A stretch of 6,074 nt of DNA from CAYVOX01 sp964453035 (GTDB taxonomy: Bacteria; Chloroflexota; Anaerolineae; Anaerolineales; Anaerolineaceae): contig CAYVOX010000168.1 of the NCBI GenBank assembly GCA_964453035.1, positions 1 through 6,074 on the forward strand, in the 5' to 3' direction. Numbering within the stretch: the first letter of the stretch is position 1; every line of letters starts with the position of its first letter. The translations under genes were made by a program, and so were the position numbers. The notes under the pieces are model-generated. The model had not been told where the DNA came from. It ran no database searches and was given only the letters and a program-made list of their open reading frames with translations. Below are positions 1 to 5,225 of this stretch, piece after piece.

Positions 1-676
1 TAGTTTTAACCTCTTTCCAGAGCGCGAGGTCGTCCGGCAGGCCAATATCTACGCTGAGTAATTCGCCCACGTATTCAAAGGCGGGCAGGCGCAGCAAGCC
101 AGTTTTGACCGCTGCCATGCAGACGGTTAGATCAGCGGGAATGGTTTGGGGGGCAGCTTCGCCGGTTTCGCAATCCACGCCGGATGGACAATCCACGGCA
201 ACGACCAATGGCAGAATGACCTGTTGAGAAACATGCTCTAATAACCCGGCAAGCGCAGGTTTTATGGGCAGCTTGAGGCCGGTGCCAATCAGGCCGTCCA
301 GCAGGATGTCGGCTTCATCCAGCCAGGCATCCAGCGTAAGAAAACCCTCATCCTGCTCGAGGGGCGCAAAGCTCCCACCGGCAGCCAGTACGCGTTCAAG
401 GTATGGATCCTCCCTGGGACGAGGAACAGCAACGTAAGCCAGTGCTTTCCAGCCGGCAGCCGCTAATGCAGCCAGAGCAACCAGGGTATCCCCGCCGTTG
501 TTGCCCGCGCCGACCAGCCCCACCACCACCGGCTGCCCTTCCAGCGCATCAGCCAGGTCAAGCACCGCCTCCGCCAGCCCGACGCCGGCATTCTCCATCA
601 TCCGGGCATAGCTCAACCCAGATTCATCGGCCTGTTTTTCAATAGCGCGCATTTGTGCAACGGTTACGAGCTTCAT
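1..676 (-). CDS. nnrE: NAD(P)H-hydrate epimerase (YjeF N-terminal domain), 3' end outside the window
   Basis: The reading frame starts at the ATG at 676-674 and stays open to the left edge, giving 225 residues. Translation shows the YjeF_N hallmarks in order: an N-terminal helix with MENAG (27-31), the nucleotide loop GAGNNGGD (56-63), LLDGLIGTG (125-133), and AVDCPSGVD (160-168) followed by ETG, then VKTGLL (190-195). The family epimerises the R form of hydrated NAD(P)H to the S form, so that an ADP- or ATP-dependent dehydratase can restore the cofactor. In many bacteria the dehydratase (NnrD) is fused behind this domain. The frame is still open where the sequence ends, so a bifunctional Nnr protein is likely but not visible. 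An AGGTG ribosome site lies 5 nt upstream of the ATG (plus-strand 682-686), which supports this start. The usual GNNGGDG loop has T in place of the last G (GNNGGDT), a small deviation. It is divergent from the membrane-protein operon on the right. Confidence 0.93.
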   Translation of the reverse strand, partial: MKLVTVAQMRAIEKQADESGLSYARMMENAGVGLAEAVLDLADALEGQPVVVGLVGAGNNGGDTLVALAALAAAGWKALAYVAVPRPREDPYLERVLAAGGSFAPLEQDEGFLTLDAWLDEADILLDGLIGTGLKLPIKPALAGLLEHVSQQVILPLVVAVDCPSGVDCETGEAAPQTIPADLTVCMAAVKTGLLRLPAFEYVGELLSVDIGLPDDLALWKEVKT

Positions 677-704
677 GGGAGCACCTCGCTGTTGTTTTTT
701 CTGA

Positions 705-710
705 ATTATA
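705..710 (-). promoter_or_regulatory. Candidate -10 box for nnrE
   Basis: Read on the minus strand this is a perfect TATAAT, 28 nt upstream of the nnrE start, which would leave a leader of roughly 20 nt holding the ribosome site. No convincing -35 hexamer is found at 15-19 nt spacing, so the call rests on the -10 match and its position alone. Confidence 0.4.
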
Positions 711-721
711 CCGCGTGGAAA

Positions 722-750
722 ATGAAACGCCGGAGATAAGAGGGTATAAT
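722..750 (+). promoter_or_regulatory. Sigma70-type promoter for the 781-3005 operon
   Basis: ATGAAA at 722-727 matches four of six -35 consensus positions. A 17-nt spacer separates it from a perfect TATAAT at 745-750. Transcription would begin near 757, leaving a leader of about 24 nt. The promoter lies back to back with the nnrE -10 box and does not overlap it. Confidence 0.55.
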
Positions 751-780
751 CGTGGGAATTCTGGGAGACTCGGGATTTAA

Positions 781-2331
781 ATGCAGACCATTCTCTTCAT
801 TACCGTTTTTACCTCCGGATTGACCTCGCTGGCGCTTGAGATGCTGGCATCGCGCCTGCTGGAGCGGCATTTTGGCAGCAGCAACCTGGTTTGGGCAACC
901 ATTATCGGGCTCATCCTGATTTACCTGGCTGTCGGCAATTATGTCGGGGGGCGCTGGGCGGATAAGTCGCCCAGGTTCCACACGTTCTTCACCATTCAAA
1001 TCTGGGCAGCGGTGGCTATCGGGCTTCTGCCGCTCATCGCTCGCCCGGTGCTGCAAACCGCCGCCGAGGCTTTTGACCGGCTGCAGTTTGGCCTGCTGGC
1101 AGGCATGTTTGTTTCGGTGATGGTGCTGCTGGTGGTGCCGGTTATCCTGCTGGGAGTCACTTCGCCGTTTGCCATCAAGCTCTCCATCCGCCAGGCACAG
1201 GGTATCGGGCGTATTTCCGGAAAAATCTACGCCATCTCAACCCTGGGATCGTTCATCGGCACCTTCTTACCCGTCCTGGTGCTGCTGCCAGCTGTGGGCG
1301 TGTACCGATCTTTCCTGGTGGTGAGCGGGCTACTGATGATTGTCTCAATCATAGGGATGTGGCGCACGGTGAGCCTCAAAGCAGCCCTGGTTTACCTGTG
1401 GGCACCGCTGCTCCTGCTGGTTATTCTGCTCTTTGGCCTGCAGGGCAGCGACCGGCTGACCAATGGCATGATTTTCGAAACAGAGTCCTCATATAACTAT
1501 ATCCAGGTTGTTGAAAAAAACGACCTGCGCGTGCTGCGGCTCAACGAGGGACAGGGCCAGCACTCGGTTTACCACCCCACCGAACTGGTTTATAACGGCC
1601 CCTGGGAGATGGTTCTGGCGGCGCCTTTCTTTAACGAGGGAATGAACCCAGAGGACGTCAGGTCACTGGCAATTGTGGGGCTGGCAGCAGGCACGACCGC
1701 GCGGCAGGCCGCCGCAGCGTATCCGGCTATACGCATTGACGGTTGGGAGATTGACGAGAAAATCATCGAGGTGGGACGCCAATATTTTGACATGAACCAG
1801 CCCAACCTGAACGTGTTCATCCAGGACGGGCGCTGGGGATTGGAACACGCTGACCACACTTACCAGGTTATCAGCGTGGATGCCTACCGCCCGCCCTACA
1901 TCCCCTGGCACCTCACAACTGTCGAATTTTTCACGGCGGTGCGCGAGCACTTAACCGCTGACGGCGTGATGGTCATCAACGTGGGCCGCGCCCCCGGTGA
2001 CCGCAGGATGATAGAAGCCCTGGCAAGTACTATCCTGACGGTTTTTCCAACCGTTCACGTGGTGGATATCCCGCGAACGTTCAATTCTATTCTCTATGCC
2101 AGCGTCCGGCCGACGACGCGCCAGGCGTTTAGCCAGAACGCCGAGCGGCTGCTGCCGCAAAGCAACCTGCACCCCCTGCTGGCGCACGTCTTCAAGGTGG
2201 TGGAACAAAATTTACAGCCTGCCCCGCAGGCCGGGCCGGTTTTCACAGACGACCTGGCGCCTGTGGAGGGTATCACCAACGCGATGGTGATGCGCTTTTT
2301 GCTGACCGGCAACACGGAGATTCTAAAATGA
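781..2331 (+). CDS. Membrane-anchored spermidine-synthase-like protein (seven-helix N-terminus plus aminopropyltransferase fold)
   Basis: The product has 516 residues. The N-terminal 220 hold about seven hydrophobic segments (near 3-21, 36-55, 69-92, 103-126, 148-171, 174-193, 201-220). They include the fused-synthase signature LEMLASRLLERHFG (19-32) and the GGRWAD turn (56-61). The rest resembles the Rossmann-type spermidine synthase fold: nucleotide loop GLAAGTTA (300-307), acidic E323 in GWEID, D349 in QDGR, and VDAY (366-369) followed by IPWHLTTVEFF (374-384). A C-terminal TDDLAPVE (489-496) is typical of this fused family. Bona fide spermidine synthases transfer an aminopropyl group from decarboxylated S-adenosylmethionine to putrescine. 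Here the usual DSxDP catalytic segment is only VDAY, with no second Asp, so the substrate is uncertain. The N-terminus matches the family start, so the ATG at 781 is preferred although its ribosome site is weak (GGGAG at 763-767, 13 nt away). It overlaps the next gene by 4 bp and is probably translationally coupled to it. Confidence 0.85.
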   Translation: MQTILFITVFTSGLTSLALEMLASRLLERHFGSSNLVWATIIGLILIYLAVGNYVGGRWADKSPRFHTFFTIQIWAAVAIGLLPLIARPVLQTAAEAFDRLQFGLLAGMFVSVMVLLVVPVILLGVTSPFAIKLSIRQAQGIGRISGKIYAISTLGSFIGTFLPVLVLLPAVGVYRSFLVVSGLLMIVSIIGMWRTVSLKAALVYLWAPLLLLVILLFGLQGSDRLTNGMIFETESSYNYIQVVEKNDLRVLRLNEGQGQHSVYHPTELVYNGPWEMVLAAPFFNEGMNPEDVRSLAIVGLAAGTTARQAAAAYPAIRIDGWEIDEKIIEVGRQYFDMNQPNLNVFIQDGRWGLEHADHTYQVISVDAYRPPYIPWHLTTVEFFTAVREHLTADGVMVINVGRAPGDRRMIEALASTILTVFPTVHVVDIPRTFNSILYASVRPTTRQAFSQNAERLLPQSNLHPLLAHVFKVVEQNLQPAPQAGPVFTDDLAPVEGITNAMVMRFLLTGNTEILK

Positions 2332-3005
2332 AATTCCTCAAATCCGCTGCATCACTTCTTTTGAGCCTGGCAGTTGTGCTGTTCATCGTAATGACCTCGA
2401 TTCGGGTATTGCTCACCCCCATCTTTTACCAGGTGGAATACCACATGCCCTATTTTCCAGCAGATCCTTATGGTTTTACGCTGGAGGAACGGCTGGAAGG
2501 CGCCAAAATTTCGATTGACTACCTGCTGAACGACGCAGGGCTGGATTATTTTAACGCCTACAAACTGGCGGACGGCTCACCGTTCTACAACGAGCGCGAG
2601 CTAAGCCACATGCTGGATGTTAAAATTCTGGTTCAGCAAATGATTGGCGCGTGGTGGCTGCTGGGGATCATCATCCTTGGCGTTGGACTGGTGGAGTGGA
2701 AGTTTGGCAATCTGCGAAACTACTGGAAGGCGGTGAGCCGCGGCGGGCTGTGGACCCTGGGACTGATTGCTGCCATCCTTGTTTTTGTTGCGCTGAGCTT
2801 CAGCGCCCTGTTCACACAGTTCCACATGCTCTTCTTCAGCGGGGATACCTGGCTGTTCCAGTTTTCGGACACACTCATCCGCCTGTTCCCCATGCAGTTC
2901 TGGCAGGATGCCTTCATCTGGGTGGGGGCGCTTTCCATTTTGCAGGGAACGGCGCTCTACCTCCTGGGTCGGCGGTGGAGCAAGAAGGCAACCACGGAAA
3001 GCTGA
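2328..3005 (+). CDS. lit: Lit-like (DUF1461/TIGR01906) integral membrane protein, putative lipoprotein intramolecular transacylase
   Basis: The 225-residue product has four hydrophobic segments (about 8-28, 105-123, 143-163, 193-214), as in the DUF1461 family. Family motifs are visible: PYGFTLEERL (47-56), FYNERELSHMLDVK (86-99), FTQFHMLFFSGDTWLF (162-177) and LIRLFPMQFWQDAF (183-196). In Lit of Firmicutes, two conserved histidines are needed to move an acyl chain within a diacyl lipoprotein, giving the lyso form. H94 and H166 here sit in what look like the same two motifs. The loop between helices 1 and 2 (about 30-104), which carries H94, would face outward. The start is fixed by GGAG at 2316-2319, 8 nt upstream, and by the ATGA overlap with the preceding stop. 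The enzyme name is inferred from motifs; plain 'DUF1461 membrane protein' is the conservative alternative. The gene ends just before a hairpin terminator. Confidence 0.75.
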   Translation: MKFLKSAASLLLSLAVVLFIVMTSIRVLLTPIFYQVEYHMPYFPADPYGFTLEERLEGAKISIDYLLNDAGLDYFNAYKLADGSPFYNERELSHMLDVKILVQQMIGAWWLLGIIILGVGLVEWKFGNLRNYWKAVSRGGLWTLGLIAAILVFVALSFSALFTQFHMLFFSGDTWLFQFSDTLIRLFPMQFWQDAFIWVGALSILQGTALYLLGRRWSKKATTES

Positions 3006-3017
3006 TTCTGAAGTCAA

Positions 3018-3054
3018 ACAGGGACACGAGAATGTCGTGTCCCTGTGATTTTTT
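3018..3054 (+). terminator. Rho-independent terminator in the convergent gap
   Basis: A perfect 12-bp inverted repeat (3018-3029 with 3035-3046, loop GAATG) is followed by GA and six T residues (3049-3054). It lies 12 nt after the lit-like stop and 11 nt before the gpmA stop on the other strand. On the minus strand the tract after the stem is TTTGACTT, a poorer U-run, so it probably ends the plus-strand operon mainly and may also serve gpmA. Confidence 0.85.
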
Positions 3055-3065
3055 CAGACCGGAAC

Positions 3066-3815
3066 TTATTTCTTGACTTCCGATTGCTTTTTCACCGCTT
3101 CCGCTTTGGCAGCCGCGGCAGCCTGGTCGCCCAGGTAGTAATGACGCAGGGCTTGCAGCTTTTCATCCAGCTCATAGACCAGCGGGATGCCAGTGGGGAT
3201 ATTGAGCTCTGTGATGACATCATCCGGGATGTGATCGAGGTGCTTGACCAACGCGCGCAGGCTGTTGCCGTGCGCCGCGATGAGCACTTTGTGCCCCTTG
3301 AGGATGCGCGGGGTGATGGTCTTCTCCCAGTAAGGCATAACGCGCTTGAGCGTCAACTCCAGCGATTCACACGCCGGGAGCTGGCTCTTCTTGAGGCCGG
3401 CATAACGCGGATCAAAACGCGGGTGGCGTTCATCGTTCCAGTCCAGGGGTGGAGGCGGGGTGCTGTAGGAGCGCCGCCAGAGATGCACCTGCTCCTTGCC
3501 GTACTTTTCGGCCATTTCTGCTTTGTTCAGCCCCTGCAGCATGCCGTAATGACGCTCATTGAGCTGCCAGGCGTTGATGACCGGCAAATACATGAGATCC
3601 ATTTCATCAAGGGCAATCCACAGGGTGCGGATGGCGCGCTTGAGCACCGACGTAAAGGCTACATCAAAAGTGTATCCTTCTGCTTTGAGCAGCTTGCCCG
3701 CCTGGTGGGCTTCAGCCAGGCCGGTTTCTGATAAATCTACATCCGTCCAACCTGTGAAGCGGTTTTCCAGGTTCCAGGTGCTTTCACCGTGTCGCAATAA
3801 GACGAGTTTGAACAT
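3066..3815 (-). CDS. gpmA: 2,3-bisphosphoglycerate-dependent phosphoglycerate mutase
   Basis: The 249-residue cytosolic enzyme interconverts 3- and 2-phosphoglycerate in glycolysis and gluconeogenesis; E. coli GpmA has 250 residues. The phosphohistidine motif is RHGES (8-12, H9 the phospho-acceptor). It is followed by [15 protein letters not shown] (18-32), SVLKRAIRT (56-64), the active-site loop LNERHYG (85-91, E87 as acid/base), [12 protein letters not shown] (113-124) and the second histidine in AAHGNSLR (180-187, H182). The tail (230-249) is rich in Ala and Lys, like the flexible C-terminal lid of the family. The start at 3815 puts [12 protein letters not shown] at the N-terminus exactly as in relatives, and AGGGA (plus-strand 3821-3825) lies 5 nt upstream. 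The frame stays open further upstream, but those codons run through a hairpin and the ATPase gene. It follows the ATPase gene on the same strand with a 91-bp gap. It probably has its own promoter and may also receive read-through. Confidence 0.97.
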   Translation of the reverse strand: MFKLVLLRHGESTWNLENRFTGWTDVDLSETGLAEAHQAGKLLKAEGYTFDVAFTSVLKRAIRTLWIALDEMDLMYLPVINAWQLNERHYGMLQGLNKAEMAEKYGKEQVHLWRRSYSTPPPPLDWNDERHPRFDPRYAGLKKSQLPACESLELTLKRVMPYWEKTITPRILKGHKVLIAAHGNSLRALVKHLDHIPDDVITELNIPTGIPLVYELDEKLQALRHYYLGDQAAAAAKAEAVKKQSEVKK

Positions 3816-3842
3816 AGTTATCCCTGCTTGGTTGAGATTAAG

Positions 3843-3875
3843 ATGGCAGCGCAAGAAGCTCTCTTGCGCTGCCAT
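3843..3875 (-). terminator. Perfect 14-bp hairpin between the ATPase gene and gpmA
   Basis: Arms 3843-3856 and 3862-3875 are perfect reverse complements around a 5-nt loop. The stem is GC-rich (core GGCAGCGC). Read on the minus strand it lies 31 nt beyond the ATPase stop, but it is followed by CTTAATCT rather than a real U-run. It could be a weak terminator or attenuator, or an RNA-stabilising hairpin at the 3' end of the ATPase message. Confidence 0.55.
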
Positions 3876-3884
3876 AGTATACCA
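3876..3884 (-). promoter_or_regulatory. Extended -10 promoter element for gpmA
   Basis: On the minus strand the bases read TGGTATACT, an extended -10 (TGnTATAAT) with one mismatch. The best -35 at 17 nt spacing (CTTACC, 3899-3904 on the plus strand) matches only three positions and falls next to the ATPase stop codon. Transcription would start near 3869, inside the upstream arm of the adjoining hairpin, so only read-through transcripts could form the full stem. Confidence 0.5.
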
Positions 3885-3906
3885 GAAACACGCCAGACGG
3901 TAAGTT

Positions 3907-5019
3907 CTACCGCACTGCGGCCGGATTTTCCTTGTCGATTTCGGGGTCGAAGATGTGGAAGTTTTCCATGTTGAAGACGAGCTGAACCTGATCACCCATC
4001 TGGAAGCGGGTGCGCGGGTCAACGCGCGCCACGTAGCTGTTCTTACCACTCACCAGGTAGAGGAAGATTTCATTGCCCATCAACTCGGTCACATCCACTT
4101 TGGCTTCAACCGGCGCAGCGGAAATTCCGGGCGGCGCAAAAGCCGGGTTGTGGATATCCTCTGGGCGGATGCCAAAGATGATTTCTTTGCCAGCCATTGG
4201 TGCATATTTGGCAGCGCGGTCATCCGGGAGCTTGACGGCAAAATCGCCAGTATCCACAAACACAGCCGAACCATCCTTGCGGATCTTCGCCGGGAAGAAG
4301 TTCATCGAAGGCGAACCGATGAACCCTGCGACAAACAGGTTTGCCGGGCGGTCATAGAGGTTTTGCGGAGTGTCCAGCTGTTGCAAAATACCTTTATTCA
4401 TGACTGCGATCCGGGTGGCCATGGTCATGGCCTCCGTCTGATCATGAGTCACGTAAATAAAGGTGGTTTGCAGGCGCTGGTGCAACTTGCTGATTTCCGC
4501 GCGGGTTTGAACTCTGAGCTTGGCATCCAGGTTTGAGAGCGGCTCATCGAAGAGGAAAACCTTGGGTTCGCGCACGATGGCGCGTCCCACTGCCACGCGC
4601 TGGCGCTGACCGCCTGAAAGTTCACGCGGTTTGCGCTTGAGAAGATGCTCAATGCCCAGGATGCCGGCGGCTTCTTCTACGCGCTTCTTGATTTCAGCCT
4701 TTGGAACCTTGCGCAGCTTGAGTCCAAATGCCATGTTGTCGAAGACGCTCATGTGGGGGTAAAGAGCATAGGACTGGAACACCATGGCGATGTCGCGGTC
4801 TTTGGGCGCGATGTCATTGACCACCGTATCGCCGATGAGCACCTTACCACCGGTCACCTCTTCGAGCCCTGCGAGGCAGCGCAGAGCGGTGGTTTTACCG
4901 CAACCTGAAGGTCCAACCAGAACCAGGAATTCCTTATCGGCAATCTTGATATCGAGGTCGTTTATTGCGGTAAAATCCCCAAATTTCTTTGAAACATGAT
5001 CAAAAGTTACACTGGCCAT
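3907..5019 (-). CDS. ugpC: Carbohydrate ABC importer ATPase, MalK/UgpC family
   Basis: The 370-residue product is a full-length CUT1-type ATPase that hydrolyses ATP at the inner membrane face to drive uptake of sugars or glycerol-3-phosphate. Walker A is GPSGCGKT (36-43), the Q-loop Gln is Q82 in [12 protein letters not shown], the signature is LSGGQRQR (134-141), Walker B is VFLFDE (154-159), the D-loop is SNLD (162-165) and the switch His is H192 in THDQTEA. From about 235 to the end it has the beta-rich regulatory/TOBE region, with FIGSPSMNF (233-241) and FGIRPEDI (282-289), as in MalK and UgpC. The start is set by a strong AGGAGG site 5 nt upstream. No binding protein or permease gene is visible next to it. 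It may therefore be an orphan ATPase energising several importers, as MsmK does in streptococci, or the permeases may lie elsewhere. The substrate cannot be read from sequence, and the symbol denotes the subfamily only. Confidence 0.95.
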   Translation of the reverse strand: MASVTFDHVSKKFGDFTAINDLDIKIADKEFLVLVGPSGCGKTTALRCLAGLEEVTGGKVLIGDTVVNDIAPKDRDIAMVFQSYALYPHMSVFDNMAFGLKLRKVPKAEIKKRVEEAAGILGIEHLLKRKPRELSGGQRQRVAVGRAIVREPKVFLFDEPLSNLDAKLRVQTRAEISKLHQRLQTTFIYVTHDQTEAMTMATRIAVMNKGILQQLDTPQNLYDRPANLFVAGFIGSPSMNFFPAKIRKDGSAVFVDTGDFAVKLPDDRAAKYAPMAGKEIIFGIRPEDIHNPAFAPPGISAAPVEAKVDVTELMGNEIFLYLVSGKNSYVARVDPRTRFQMGDQVQLVFNMENFHIFDPEIDKENPAAVR

Positions 5020-5024
5020 ACAAT

Positions 5025-5031
5025 CCTCCTT
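5025..5031 (-). promoter_or_regulatory. Strong ribosome binding site of the ATPase gene
   Basis: The minus strand reads AAGGAGG here, near-perfect anti-16S pairing, 5 nt from the ATG at 5019. It is the best ribosome site in the window and suggests high expression. Confidence 0.8.
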
Positions 5032-5053
5032 CCTGACTGGGTATAGTGACCTA

Positions 5054-5082
5054 ATTATATGACTCCTAAATTATTAATGCAA
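5054..5082 (-). promoter_or_regulatory. Sigma70-type promoter of the ATPase gene
   Basis: On the minus strand TTGCAT (5082-5077) is followed by a 17-nt spacer and a perfect TATAAT (5059-5054). The start point would be near 5047, giving a leader of about 28 nt. The three dyad repeats at 5110-5168 lie roughly 60-120 bp upstream of that start, where an activator or other regulator could bind. Confidence 0.65.
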
Positions 5083-5105
5083 CTGATTTTGTCATCCAGT
5101 TTTTG

Positions 5106-5158
5106 AAAAGACAGGTGTCCCGTGGTGATAAGGACAAGTGTCCCTTGGATCACGGGAC
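5106..5158 (-). terminator. Possible terminator of the M23 peptidase gene
   Basis: On the minus strand, an 8-bp perfect stem (5158-5151 with 5124-5117) encloses an inner near-palindrome (5143-5132). It is followed 7 nt later by TTTT (5109-5106). It lies about 68 nt past the stop at 5226. A second 6-bp hairpin (5153-5158 with 5163-5168, loop of 4) shares one arm with it, so the two structures exclude each other. The short U-run and the distance make this a weak call. Confidence 0.35.
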
Positions 5159-5168
5159 CCTTGTCCCG
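5110..5168. repeat. Three dyad elements at exact 23-bp spacing
   Basis: Copies start at 5110, 5133 and 5156. Copy 1 (GACAGGTGTCCCGTGG) and copy 2 (GACAAGTGTCCCTTGG) agree at 14 of 16 positions. Copy 3 (GACCCTTGTCCCG) agrees with copy 1 at 10 of 13. Each is itself an imperfect inverted repeat: GACA/TGTC in copy 1, GGACA/TGTCC in copy 2, and CGGGAC/GTCCCG in copy 3. A 23-bp period is about 2.2 helical turns. Possible roles are an operator array for the ATPase promoter, overlapping terminators, or a decayed palindromic repeat. Confidence 0.6.
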
Positions 5169-5225
5169 ATTTATTTCCCGTATTTAGCTTGTCCTTTGAA
5201 AGAGTAAGTTTTTATTCGCTAAAAA

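Noticed and set aside
403..645. Plus-strand 80-residue frame rich in Pro and Arg
   Set aside because: It is antisense to nnrE and its composition is that of a GC-rich shadow frame. The opposite strand encodes clear YjeF motifs.
706..1056. Minus-strand 116-residue frame across the divergent promoter region
   Set aside because: It covers both promoter boxes and the antisense of the membrane helices of the 781-2331 gene, and shows no domain.
3045..3731. Plus-strand 228-residue open frame
   Set aside because: It lies almost wholly antisense to gpmA and starts inside the terminator. It shows no recognisable domain.
3066..4049. Longer gpmA frame starting at 4049, or at the in-frame ATG at 3875
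   Set aside because: The upstream codons run through the ATPase gene and the intergenic hairpin. The ATG at 3875 lies in the stem with no ribosome site, and it would add 20 residues absent from the family. The ATG at 3815 has AGGGA at correct spacing and the standard [13 protein letters not shown]-terminus.
3955..4536. Plus-strand 193-residue open frame
   Set aside because: It is antisense to the C-terminal half of the ATPase gene, whose motifs and ribosome site are unambiguous.
5110..5168. CRISPR array
   Set aside because: There are only three copies, a 13-16 bp conserved core and a 23-bp period, which leaves spacers far too short. No cas gene is visible.
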